Below, in pieces: positions 32,134 to 42,161 of a stretch of DNA of 64,000 nucleotides (position 1 is its first letter; every line of letters starts with the position of its first letter). Origin of the DNA: Pseudo-nitzschia pungens (taxonomy: Eukaryota > Bacillariophyta > Bacillariophyceae > Bacillariales > Bacillariaceae); assembly GCA_037355855.1 (NCBI GenBank), contig CM074769.1, positions 372,001 to 436,000 of the forward strand, given 5' to 3'. The notes beneath the pieces were generated by a model. It ran no database searches, was not told where the DNA came from, and saw nothing but the letters and a program-made list of their open reading frames with translations. The position numbers and the translations under genes are program-made.

Positions 32134-33945
32134 TCAGGTTTTGACATATTTTTTGCACATGATCTTATGAGAAGGGCCCAAGCCACCTTTTCCTTTCCAG
32201 TCTATTTTTTGACATTCCCTGCTGCAATACCACGCCACTTTACAGGCATTGCATTGTAAATTAGCGTCTTTGTGACAACATTCACAATAATGTTTTTCGG
32301 CATTTCTTACAGATTTTTCGAGCCTGCGACGGACATCCCAAAAAGGAATTGACTTGACGTCGTCATAGGAAAACGATGTAAAATTTGTGATGAAGAGCAG
32401 TCCGAAACCTTCGTCATCTTCATTAAATCCAACAATTCTCTCGGGATTGTGATCTTTCATTCCAGGAGCAAGACAAAATTCGTCAAGTCCTCTTCCTGGC
32501 ATTGCGCTTACATCAGAGGTAACTTCAATTTTTTCCCCACTCTTCATTTCCACCTGAATCCGTCCATTCCGAAGTAACTTGAATAATATCGAACCATCGT
32601 CATCGGGTTTCATTCCGGACCGAAACATTGTATCCTCCATCCATTCTAAAACACCTGTTAAGCGTTGCACCGTGCCTATCATCTTGCAAACAATGCTTCT
32701 TGCCTCATCCATACAGGATGGGGAGACTGTTTCAGGCAGTTCGGGTTTTTGTTTCGTTAGCAATAGAGGGATAACATGGTTATTACTTCGTAATGCCACG
32801 ATCAAAGTTTTTTCCAAGTCTTCTTTGGGGCAACATCCAAGTTTGTGTTTTAAGAAATCGATGAGAACAAAGCCCCAGAGAAAATAGGCTTCCTTGCTTT
32901 CTCTTCCATTCGAATGTTTTTCGGCGACTGCCTCTGCCTCATGATACTCCCCAGCCTGGATCAAATTATAAAACAAAAGGAAGCGCGCCCCCTGATTATC
33001 TGCAGGATTCACACGGAGAAGAAAGCGTAAGTTTTCACGACTTTCTTCGGATTTTCCGATATCCTCTTGAAGACAAGCTAGTCCGTGATAGGCTCTCAGA
33101 AACGGTCTGAGCTGAATGTATCCCCAGTCAATCGACTCCTGACTCTTCAACTCGGGCCAAAGCAGATTGGCGGCCTCGACGGCATAAGTGTAAGCTTGCT
33201 CCACTTTTTCCTCGGCGGCTTGTCCCTGGTGTGGAATGGCTTCCCTGTACAAATCCCCTATGCAATTGTACGCATCAACAGAAAATGGGAATACGGCCAA
33301 TGCCTTTTGGCAAAGTTTGAACTTCTCTGTAACGGATTCAACTCCCCATGAATCCCAGACGTGGTTCTGAGCCTCGTCATCTGCACTGTATGTGCGAATT
33401 GGGGAAAGATAATCCGGCGGAGATGAGTCGTACAACCTCAGAGTGGACGCCGGTGGCAGTGTTGGAACGAACGTCATGAAGACGGAATCAGGTTGATGTG
33501 GCGGCGTCGTTACCGTGTTGTTGGCAAAAATTCTGGACGTGTCTGCTGATCGGGTGTCCGACGTTGTGGTCGGTGGACTAAATTCAATGGTTGGTTTCAG
33601 GTGACGTTCTTCTTGTACCGATTCTTTGGGGTTGTCCGTGAGTTCGAGCGTCTGACGTATCATTGATTGGAAGGAGAGAAAATTATCGTCTGTCGATGAG
33701 ATACTGTCGGGCTCAAGTCCTCGGGCGCGACCGCGAGATTCGTGTTGAGAGGCTGTGCTTTTCCATTGAATCGGAACTTCTGGCCCCAGTGTAGGTTTAG
33801 CTTTCGGGACAGTAGGCGTGATTCCTGCGGTTGCGGACGCTACTGGTTTCCGCGCGTCTGAAGTAGCGTTTGAGCTAAAGCGCTGGTCAATCCAACCCCT
33901 CAGATTGGAGTTGTGTGTTCCGTTGGACTCCATACCCGGCATCAT
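32134..33945 (-). CDS. TPR-like protein with C-terminal MYND zinc finger
   Basis: 603 residues from ATG 33945. The open frame continues 28 codons upstream without an ATG but behind a pyrimidine-rich AG (TTTCATTTTTCTTTGAAG), so a further 5' exon is possible. The first 200 residues are Ser/Thr/Pro-rich. The middle, about 225-420, is helical and TPR-like: LCQKALAVFPFSVDAYNCIG, FLRAYHGLACLQEDIGKSEE, RVNPADNQGARFLLFYNL. The last 50 residues form a MYND zinc finger, Cys and His spaced as in CECCHKDANLQCNACKVAWY, then CSRECQKIDW and HKIMCKKY. MYND fingers bind proline-rich peptides, so it is probably a protein-interaction adaptor; no SET or enzymatic domain is present. Divergent from the Mpv17 gene. 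Confidence 0.8.
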   Translation of the reverse strand: MMPGMESNGTHNSNLRGWIDQRFSSNATSDARKPVASATAGITPTVPKAKPTLGPEVPIQWKSTASQHESRGRARGLEPDSISSTDDNFLSFQSMIRQTLELTDNPKESVQEERHLKPTIEFSPPTTTSDTRSADTSRIFANNTVTTPPHQPDSVFMTFVPTLPPASTLRLYDSSPPDYLSPIRTYSADDEAQNHVWDSWGVESVTEKFKLCQKALAVFPFSVDAYNCIGDLYREAIPHQGQAAEEKVEQAYTYAVEAANLLWPELKSQESIDWGYIQLRPFLRAYHGLACLQEDIGKSEESRENLRFLLRVNPADNQGARFLLFYNLIQAGEYHEAEAVAEKHSNGRESKEAYFLWGFVLIDFLKHKLGCCPKEDLEKTLIVALRSNNHVIPLLLTKQKPELPETVSPSCMDEARSIVCKMIGTVQRLTGVLEWMEDTMFRSGMKPDDDGSILFKLLRNGRIQVEMKSGEKIEVTSDVSAMPGRGLDEFCLAPGMKDHNPERIVGFNEDDEGFGLLFITNFTSFSYDDVKSIPFWDVRRRLEKSVRNAEKHYCECCHKDANLQCNACKVAWYCSRECQKIDWKGKGGLGPSHKIMCKKYVKT

Positions 33946-34575
33946 TCGAGTGCGTAAAAACGATGATGAGATACACGTTTGTTCTAGGTCGCCGTGTAGG
34001 TCTGTCACCTTTTCATAATCGTTCTTCAAAGAAAAATGAAATAATGATAGAACATTCGAATTCGTTTGATGTTGTAACGGATGAGAGAAGTTTGTGAAAA
34101 AATGTCCGATACAGTAATTACTGGTAACTTACGAGTAATTACTCGTAAGCCTTACTCTACGAAAATATTGTACGGTATGTATCTTGTTCGTTGAGAGAGA
34201 AACAAAACATGATTAGATGATATTCATCAATTTTAAGATGTGACTTCAGCGATCCGCAAAAACACCAACGTCGCGATTGCAAAGCAAGGGTCTGTTCATC
34301 AACCGCAACTGTTAGATTGTTAGATTCTGATTGATTGAAGATGTCACATGGGTATGAACTTCGTACGGTACGTATTACGGTAGGGTCAAGGTATGAGTAT
34401 CATCAGTAAGAAATTGAATAATGATGCAACCGATGTGAACATGAAGAAGAATGATGAAGCTGATGATGTCCGAATGGTATTGATTCTCATTGCGCTGTTG
34501 TCGACATCGACCATCGGCACACCCTGAGTTCATTTCAATATCGGAAGTTCGTTCTTCAAGCTTGACTTTTGAAGA
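33946..34575. other. divergent promoter region
   Basis: Between the divergent MYND (-) and Mpv17 (+) genes. Notable is a cluster of near-palindromes around 34105-34160: GTAATTAC twice, GGTAACTTACGAG and GTAAGCCTTAC. No coding feature. Confidence 0.5.
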
Positions 34576-35561
34576 ATGATATTCACTCTACTATTCCAGA
34601 TCATTGCCCTTTCGGGATTCTCGTCTTTTTCATCCGCAGCAGCGTTTTCCTCCATAGGGCCAACGAATCCAATGGGAATCAAACGAGCCACCATGCCCTT
34701 GCTTCATCGGGCACCTCGCGGCACCCCACCTGATGATCCCGCGCGGAGGAGATCAAGATTCCGCCGCCCTGGATGTCGACGCGCCCATGGAAGTCGAATC
34801 GTCGGCAGGAAACGGAACCGGCACGCGTCGCAAACACGGCAACCGCCGCTACCGTAGCGCCTCCGGTTGTTGCCAAGGCGATGGCCGCGCTCACGTCCAT
34901 GGGGGCGTTCTATTCGAAGCAGTTGGAACTCTTTCCAATCTTGACCAAGAGTTATACCGCCGGTTTCATCTTTGGTCTCTCGGACTACTTTGCGCAAAAA
35001 ATCGAGAGATCCAACGACGTCAACGGGTCGAGCCAAGGCATGAACTGGACTCGGGTTCTAGCTTCCACCCTCGTGGGTCTTCTTTATTTCGGTCCTGCAG
35101 CCCACTACTGGTACGAATGGATCTTCCGGTTGTTGCCGGCGACTACTCTGATATCGACCCTTCACAAGGCATTTTGGGGACAAGGTACGATTGGTGATTT
35201 CGATCCTAATGCACGAGAAAAAAGTATGTTAAGTGCACATTGCAGTACGTATTGTCTCACTCCCTTGGTTACTTTGTTGTCAATCCTTCCAGTCTTGTTT
35301 GGGCCTTCCTTCACCTGCATCTTTTTCGCTACCATTTTGTTGCAATCCGGCGACTTTTCCCTGAAGAACTGGTGGGAAAAGATTCGAACCGATCTGCCCG
35401 GTGCCTGGCTAGCGGGTATCGGTTACTGGCCGATTGTGGATCTGTTGAGTTACTCCGTTGTTCCGGTGAAGTGGATCCCTCTCTTTGTAAATGTGGCGTC
35501 GTTCATCTGGACAATCTATCTCTCCCTAGTGGCAAACAAAAAGACTGCTGCGTCTGCCTAA
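34576..35561 (+). CDS. Mpv17/PMP22-family membrane protein, predicted plastid-targeted (two extra bases)
   Basis: Four-helix membrane protein of the Mpv17/PXMP2 family, whose members form channels in mitochondrial or peroxisomal membranes. Family signatures: FIFGLSDYFAQKIE, LLYFGPAAHYWYEWIFRLLP, a C-terminal NWWEKIRTDLPGAWLAGIGY with the usual W-P pattern (YWPIVDLLSYSVVPVKWIPL) and the last helix SFIWTIYLSL. ATG 34576 starts a signal peptide IFTLLFQIIALSGFSSFSSAAA|FSS, with the diatom plastid motif A|F; plastid placement is unusual for the family. The linker (about residues 45-100) changes frame twice, near 34745 (CGCGGAGG) and near 34820, both consistent with one extra base. The total length is 2 modulo 3, as expected. 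Ignoring both gives about 327 residues. Membrane part is intact. Confidence 0.85.
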
Positions 35562-36751
35562 GCAATTATCTTCAATCAATGCGACCTTTTTCTGGTAGCT
35601 ACTCTAAGAGGATGGTTATAGCTTGATGCATTAGATTGGATTTTGGATTTCAAGCGAAGACAAAACTTTTGTTCGTCATTTTTGTTACTACTGAATGGTT
35701 CAGAACCGATGTTAGGTACCTGTCGACATTCGAATTCATTCGAGAGTTAGTTCTTTGTGGTAGCTGTGATATCGAGAGTTGTCCAAAGCAATTACTGAAG
35801 CAAGTGCTTTCATCATGTTCAACAAAAGATGCATAACCCTTGACCTTCGACATCTTATCAACAATCCACACTGGGTAACTGACGGAATAACATTTCACAC
35901 TTTGGGAAACATCAAAAATTCCGAAAACAAAGTAAAGAAAGAACTCCATGTGTATTTCGTTGTATGTCCTCTTGTTGAAGACTAACCTGTCTTCCCATTT
36001 TTCAATGTAGATTCTATGAATTAAAACTTTGGATGGACATACAACAGATTCATTCAATCAATCAAAAGGGATGCAATAGAACCTTGTGTTGCTGTTCGTA
36101 TCGTATCTACGGTACATTTTTTGCTTTCCCTCTCGAGTTCAGCATCGGGAGGTTGAGCTTACGCATGATTGTGAGAGCTCCCGGGAATGTTAACTCAATG
36201 CAAATTTTGTAGTTTTTCGTTCATTCGTGGAAGAACACTTCGGTCGTGTTATTTTTTCAACCACCTCTAACGCACCCATCGTATCGAGTAGATTTCCGTT
36301 CAGTAGAATTCAGTACTGTTTCTACACGTCTGGGGCATCCGTTATGGCTTTGCCCCTCTTCACTCTTGGTTACGGGAAATGAAAACAAACGATCAATCGG
36401 AACAATTCGAAGCGACGACAGGTTCCAAACAAGACATCCCAAATCGTCAAAATCTGCACTCCTCACCCAACGACAGTCTCCATCAATTTAAAATTTCCTC
36501 GACAACGAAAAGCGCAACGACAACTCTTTCGGAAGTACATCGTTACAACAGCAAACACCAATTGAACAGCTGCGGAAAACAACTTTCCAACTAACAAGAA
36601 ATCTCAAATTACCGATTGAAATTTCAGTAGCACACAAGCAACAGAATCTCGTCGAAGCCATTAGCTGGGTCATTCCAACAGTACGCACCTTGGATCCTTC
36701 GACTTCCTTCCTTCTCAAATCCACCTGATATTACAGTAGCCAAGACTAAAT
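35562..36751. other. intergenic region
   Basis: 3' region of the Mpv17 gene and promoter/leader of VPS4. No convincing coding sequence; frames are short and biased as random. Confidence 0.55.
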
Positions 36752-38265
36752 ATGGAAAATACTTTTATTCCCCAAGCGATCGAGATTGTCTCGAAAGCAA
36801 TCGAAGCCGACAATGCCGGAGAATACGAAAAGGCACTCGGCTTGTACCGAGACTCTCTGGGTCGATTCACCATGGGACTCAAATACGAAAAGAACGAGGC
36901 TCGCAAAAAACTCGTTCTGGAACGCGTGGAGGGATTATATGAAACGCGCGGAAGAATTGAGAGATTACGTTACCAAACAGAACGAACTCGACAAGAGCGG
37001 CGGCGGCGGTTCGGCGACGGCAAAGAAAGGAGACAAGGAAGAAGACATGGACGCCGAAAAAGCGAAATTGCGGGGTGCACTTGCGGGTGCGATTGTGCAA
37101 GAAAAACCAGATATCACGTGGGATGATGTGATTGGGTTGGAGAATGCAAAGGATAGTTTGAAAGAGGTACGTTTTGTTCGAGCCCTAATTTTTCACTTTC
37201 CATACTCTGTTCGAGCATCATAGTTTTGAATGATTTTCTGGTCTCTGCTTTTGATTCGCTTTCAAAGAGTGCATATCTGGTCGTAATTTCAACAACAAAG
37301 CAATATGCTCACTTGTACATCTTCTTCTTCTAGACTGTAATTTTACCAACTCGGTTTCCTCAACTCTTTACCTGGAAAACGAAAACCGTTCAAAGGAATT
37401 CTCTTGTTCGGTCCTCCCGGAACGGGTAAATCGTATTTGGCCAAGGCCTGTTGCGACCGAGGCCGACTCGACATTCTTTTCTGTTAGTAGCGCTGATCTG
37501 ATTTCGAAATGGCAGGGAGAATCCGAAAAACTCGTCCGAAATCTCTTTGAACTTGCCCGCGAATCTGAAGGAGGACGCGCCATCATCTTTATCGATGAAG
37601 TTGATTCACTTTGCGGAAGTCGTTCTGAGGGAGAATCGGATTCCATGCGTCGTGTAAAGACTGAATTTTTGGTCCAAATGGATGGTGTAGGAAATTCCAA
37701 GGGGCAAGTCTTGGTGTTGGGTGCGACCAATATTCCCTGGGAACTTGATGCCGCGATTCGACGTCGATTTGAAAAACGTGTTTACATTCCACTCCCAGAA
37801 GCCGAGGCTCGAACAGCAATGGTGAAGCTAAACCTAGGGGACACGCCTAATGAACTTACAGAAGATGAATTTGACAGAGTCGGTGAGATCACTGATGGCT
37901 CGAGCGGAGCTGACATCAAAATCTTGGTCAAAGAAGCTCTTATGCAACCACTTCGGCGGTGTCAAAAGGCCAAACAATTTTATGTTGACGAGGAAGGTTT
38001 TTACCACCCGTGTATCAAATATCCAAATTGCTCTGCCTGTCCTCCGCAGTTGTCTTCCGATAAGAAGGGCAAAGATTATACGTGCAAGCGATGCGGAGCC
38101 AAACGCATGTCACTGTGGGATGTTCCGACAGAAAAACTTCAGGCTCCCATGGTTCTGTACGACGATTTCAAGACAGTGATGAGGAGTTCTGTCACTTCTG
38201 TATCACCAGAGGAACTTGAACGATTCAAAGAATGGACCAAACTATTTGGTCAAGATGGCGCTTAA
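36752..38265 (+). CDS. VPS4: VPS4-like AAA ATPase (three extra bases)
   Basis: ESCRT-III disassembly ATPase acting at endosomes and in cytokinesis. Exons 36752-37166 and 37334-38265 (donor GTACGT, acceptor TTCTTCTAG). N-terminal MIT domain: AIEIVSKAIEADNAGEYEKA, then EGYMKRAEELRDYV across the first shift. AAA core: KPDITWDDVIGLENAK, Walker A GPPGTGKSYLAKA, Walker B IIFIDEVDSL, sensor ATNIPWELD and arginine finger AIRRRFEKRVYIPLP. C-terminal helix SPEELERFKEWTKLFGQDG. One extra base is needed at each of 36935-36936 (GGATTAT), 37371-37373 (ACCTGG) and 37447-37449 (GCCTGTT, in the Walker-A helix). Ignoring these gives 447 residues, the family length. The beta domain has an added cysteine cluster, CIKYPNCSACPP then CKRCGA. 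Real gene or young pseudogene depends on these bases. Confidence 0.9.
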
Positions 38266-38536
38266 CAGCTATCCAGTTGAAGGGTTTGTCTTGCGGTTTT
38301 GTCAGATTATGCTAAGATTACTCAGGACACTTAAATTTTCAAATGAATCGCATTTTCTACGTGTAACTCGAACAGACACAACGAGTAATGTTCTGGTGTT
38401 TTTCCCAGATACTTGATAATTACAGGCTAGGGCATTTCGGAGCGATCTACCGATAGAAATTGTGAATTGTGGAAATAGTGAATCAATGCCAATGGCAAAG
38501 TTATGTTTTTTATCTTTGTACAGTGTGCATTCGCCC

Positions 38537-39388
38537 TTACCACCACTTTATTTGGCAGTCTTTGTCGAGTGTCAGGCTGGTCGGTGCTATCATCGAAATC
38601 CCATGAACCGCATTTGGACTTCCGAGAATATTTTGCAATTTTGGTGCTTCGGAATACCCACGCTCGAGATACCATTTGTTGAGTTTCCCGCTGCCGTTGT
38701 CGTCGACTACGAGCACGGTAAAATCGATGTTCTGAATGGAGTGAATGCACCGAATAACCTCAATGGCAAGGGTCCCGACGTTCCGTCCGCGGTATTCGGG
38801 CTCCACAAACATGTAAATCACGGCCCCGACGCCCACCAGCTGGCCGATGGCAATCCCGTACAAATCGTTGACCGTCTCCTGGATTTCTTGCGCGGGCGCT
38901 CCCCGCTCGGTGGTGAAGCCAAACCGTCCGATCTTTACCAGCCTGCCGTTTTCGTCGTGGGTGTGCGCCTCCAGCAGGGCCTGGCCACCCTTTGGACACA
39001 GGGCGGTGGGGAGCTGCTTGCGAAAGATCATGCAGTCCAATCGAATAACGTTTGCCGCGAACCGCAGCCACAATCTCCGGCGCCGACTGGTTCCGGCCGG
39101 CGGTCGGAGTTTCCAGACAATGTCCTTGTGTGAGAGGGCTTCCTTGGTCGCCGCCGCCGACGTTGCACCGTCGTCGCCCGAAGCACTCGCGAGAGCGCTG
39201 TCATTTCCCCGGAACGATGCGGATGCGGATGGGTACAGCGACGATTTGGATGGCGACGACACCAACAATCCTCTCTGTCGCGCTCTCAGTATTTGCGATC
39301 GGGTGCGAGCCCGTTCCGACGGAAGAAACGCATCCAAATAAAATATCGATAGGACCAACACGAGGATTGTCAACAAGATGGACTGCAT
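38537..39388 (-). CDS. GNAT-type N-acetyltransferase, predicted plastid-targeted
   Basis: GNAT enzymes transfer an acetyl group from acetyl-CoA to amines; the substrate is unknown. I choose ATG 39388 because it directly opens a signal peptide, MQSILLTILVLVLSIFYLDA|FLPSE, with the diatom plastid motif A|F; an upstream ATG at 39457 is possible. About 283 residues. Central residues hold the GNAT fold: GQLVGVGAVIYMFVEPEYRG, where V-E-P-E-Y-R-G-R-N-V-G is the acetyl-CoA binding motif A, then LAIEVIRCIHS, TVLVVDDNGSGKLNKWYLER and GYSEAP as motif B. Intact single exon. It lies convergent with VPS4, 271 bp apart. Confidence 0.82.
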   Translation of the reverse strand: MQSILLTILVLVLSIFYLDAFLPSERARTRSQILRARQRGLLVSSPSKSSLYPSASASFRGNDSALASASGDDGATSAAATKEALSHKDIVWKLRPPAGTSRRRRLWLRFAANVIRLDCMIFRKQLPTALCPKGGQALLEAHTHDENGRLVKIGRFGFTTERGAPAQEIQETVNDLYGIAIGQLVGVGAVIYMFVEPEYRGRNVGTLAIEVIRCIHSIQNIDFTVLVVDDNGSGKLNKWYLERGYSEAPKLQNILGSPNAVHGISMIAPTSLTLDKDCQIKWW

Positions 39389-40463
39389 GGTGGTTGGGAC
39401 GCGGTACAGTTGTGGCGGTAATTTGCTGGCGAGAGTCTGTATCGCACTTGTCTGCATCGATGGGGAAAGAGGCAACGGTCTCGTGTTAGGGAGGCGAATG
39501 ATACCAGTTTGATGGCTCCGACAGATGGTGCGGTGATTGAAAGCGAAGTCGTTCTGCTTCAAGTGTTGAAGACGTCGCAGTCGAGACGATCATGATGTGA
39601 AGAGGGCGATCAAGTCGATCCAAAAGACGTCATCGTCGGAAAATGAAACGAATCTAAGTACGTACGTACATATCTTAGGTATCTACTTAATTGAATAGAT
39701 TGATTGAATAGATATGAATGTGTCTTGTTAAAAATAGGTTGCTTAAAAACAAAATAGTCCAATCACAAACCCTCAACATGTAAAGTGGTGTCAGTCAGAC
39801 GGCCGATCATCGAAACAAAAAGTGCTCTTTGTCTCTTTCGTTGTTCAATCCTCTCTCTCATCAACTGGAAACAATCAACCAAACAAGTTCATTTCATGTA
39901 AAGACATCTTCTTCCGGCTGTCGATACTGCATCATCATCTTTGCAGCTTTGTAGAAGATACTGTACAGTACCGTATACCGTATCGATCCACATTTTTGCT
40001 TATGTCGTGAAGGGCGCTTCTTTCGGTCGCGAAGGGTTTTGCAGACCGTGCCTTCTCGTCTTCGCACCGTCGTCTTCCAGCCAGTCTTGCCGGCCCAGTC
40101 ACACTTGCATTTTGAACTTCGCTTTCTTGGCTGAAAAGATGTTCCGTCTTGCTTCTTTGTGACGAAGCAATGACACACTTCATCGAAACATGATCGTATT
40201 CACGATTCTTTCGAGGGGAGGAGATTCTGAAAACGCCAACGACATTCTCTCTCTGGAATCATAAATACCCACGACATCTTCCCAGCTGGCATCAAAACGA
40301 TCGATAATCAGCAGCTTCTTCTCGGTCATAAAGTTGGCGTCAATCAAGAAACTACGGAGACTTTCTTAGCTAGGTTCTTGCTGATCAAAGAGACACCCTT
40401 CTTTCGAACAAACACAAGAAGCAACGCAGAAGAGGAGGAGGAATTACTCCTTCACGGACCATC
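39389..40463. other. divergent promoter region
   Basis: Lies between the GNAT gene (-) and the zinc-motif gene (+). Contains ACGTACGTAC near 39660 and a purine-rich leader (GCAGAAGAGGAGGAGG, about 40423-40440) before the ATG at 40464. No gene recognised. Confidence 0.5.
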
Positions 40464-42161
40464 ATGGATGACTCTCCCAGTACCGCGAAAATATCCGCCA
40501 AGCCGACTGCTGGTGTCGCGAAGACTCGCTCAAAGGTTGACCACACCGCTCTTGCCAACATCAATGAGTCCATTTTCACCGACGACCCTTTCCTTACCAC
40601 AGAGGTCTTTGCCCTCGACAAAACTCCCTCGACGACAGTCGACCCTGCCGCGAACGTGTCCTCCGCAGAGACTTCTGGAAAGGTCATTGGCACCAACATC
40701 GAAGAGCGAAGCAATGCTGGCAATGACGAACCGTATCACACCATGGAACCCTACATGGAGGTTGAGATGGGTGCGAGAGTTACCGGCAACACTCCAAAAC
40801 GACGGGTTAAGGAATTCTACGACAAGCTTCGCGACAAAAATCCTGGGCAACGAACTTGGCTACAAGACCACCTCCTAACACGAAAAGACACGTGTCGGGG
40901 GCCGTGCTTCCTTGTCGACAGGGACGCGACCGAGTGGGAAAAGAAGAGGGCCCAGCATCCGAGCAACATCCTGAAATGGCGAGGGACTTGTGCTGCGTGT
41001 GGCAAGGGCGGTGCCAGATACTTTTGTATGGGATGTCACTCGTTCTATCACAGGAACAGGCCGATCGACAAGAACCACAAGAAAGTCATGCGAGTGAAAC
41101 TCCCGGTTTCGGACCAGGTGGCGTTGGTGGAACTGGACTGCTATCTCATGTGCCATCCAGCCTTCTTTCAGGACCACCAGGCAGTATTCGATGATCTTGA
41201 AGAAGAGACCACCCAAGCAAAGTCAAACCGGTCATCCTCTGTCCTGACAGGGAAGCGATCGTCCGATTCAATGGCAGCATCTAATGCAGCTGCAGCCGCA
41301 ACAACGTCCATGGCGAAACCACCGCCATCGAAGAAGAGGGTGGCATCATCATCTGCATCATCATCTGCATCGGCATCGGCATCAATGAAGACTTTCCAAC
41401 AATGGTTGGGGGTCGACAAACACCGCGAGAAGCAGAATACGTCGACGACATCTGACGACTCGCGATGCCACCAAATTAAGCTAATCGCTAAAAGCGCTTC
41501 GGGAACGGATCAAAGGAGATTCCTCACAAATCCTCGCCGTGTCACGGTCAGTCCTCAAATTCCGTCGACGACAAACCCAATAACTGGCCGTGAAGAGTAC
41601 CAGCATTATACAAATGTATTTTCCATCATCGATGAAAATTGTGTTGACGCTGAGCTCAATGAGTCGGCACAACAGCAAAAGGTTACAAGCATGAACAATG
41701 CCGGTAAGAAGGAATCACGCATGTCTTCAAACCAGAGCTGGAATTCGCCAAGTTCCAAACGACCAAAGAGGCTTCCACCGATAGAAACGCCTGACCCTTT
41801 CGAGACGCCCCAAGTTTCCTCTGGTCTTGGGCCAATTCCCACCAGCAGTGAAACTACCCCTGAATCGAGGATATGTTCTCGAAGACTCATGGTAGAGGAG
41901 CTGACGCCTATCAATAAGGTTCGAGGTTGGACGTGTGAACTTCCTGACAGACCCGACACGACTCCTGTCTCCGTAGAGATCCTCGATCTCATGTTTGACA
42001 TGCTTTGTCCCGAAACGGATTCTGCCCTCTCCGCCGAAACGAAGGAGAGAGTCATGAACCTTTACTACAAAGGATGCAATCCGGAGGAGATCACATGGAA
42101 GGTGGTCCGATGGTACAAGAGACGCCAATTTGTTGACCGACACAGGCGGGAAGAGATTTAG
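40464..42161 (+). CDS. uncharacterised protein with Cys/His zinc motif, possibly transposon-related
   Basis: 565 residues, one exon, ATG 40464. No full domain is recognised. Residues about 110-215 are the only ordered-looking region: RTWLQDHLLTRKDTCRGPCF, then a likely zinc site CAACGKGGARYFCMGCHSFY with H following (C-x2-C-x8-C-x2-C-H-x3-H), and LMCHPAFFQDHQ. Placement of such a ribbon after a WLQDHLL segment recalls the C-terminal zinc regions of piggyBac-type transposases, but the DDE catalytic core is absent. The rest is Ser/Ala/Thr-rich with runs of SASSSASASAS. The last 60 residues look ordered (EILDLMFDMLCPETD, VMNLYYKGCNPEEITWKVVR). The decayed coding region downstream makes a mobile-element origin plausible, not proven. 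Confidence 0.55.
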   Translation: MDDSPSTAKISAKPTAGVAKTRSKVDHTALANINESIFTDDPFLTTEVFALDKTPSTTVDPAANVSSAETSGKVIGTNIEERSNAGNDEPYHTMEPYMEVEMGARVTGNTPKRRVKEFYDKLRDKNPGQRTWLQDHLLTRKDTCRGPCFLVDRDATEWEKKRAQHPSNILKWRGTCAACGKGGARYFCMGCHSFYHRNRPIDKNHKKVMRVKLPVSDQVALVELDCYLMCHPAFFQDHQAVFDDLEEETTQAKSNRSSSVLTGKRSSDSMAASNAAAAATTSMAKPPPSKKRVASSSASSSASASASMKTFQQWLGVDKHREKQNTSTTSDDSRCHQIKLIAKSASGTDQRRFLTNPRRVTVSPQIPSTTNPITGREEYQHYTNVFSIIDENCVDAELNESAQQQKVTSMNNAGKKESRMSSNQSWNSPSSKRPKRLPPIETPDPFETPQVSSGLGPIPTSSETTPESRICSRRLMVEELTPINKVRGWTCELPDRPDTTPVSVEILDLMFDMLCPETDSALSAETKERVMNLYYKGCNPEEITWKVVRWYKRRQFVDRHRREEI

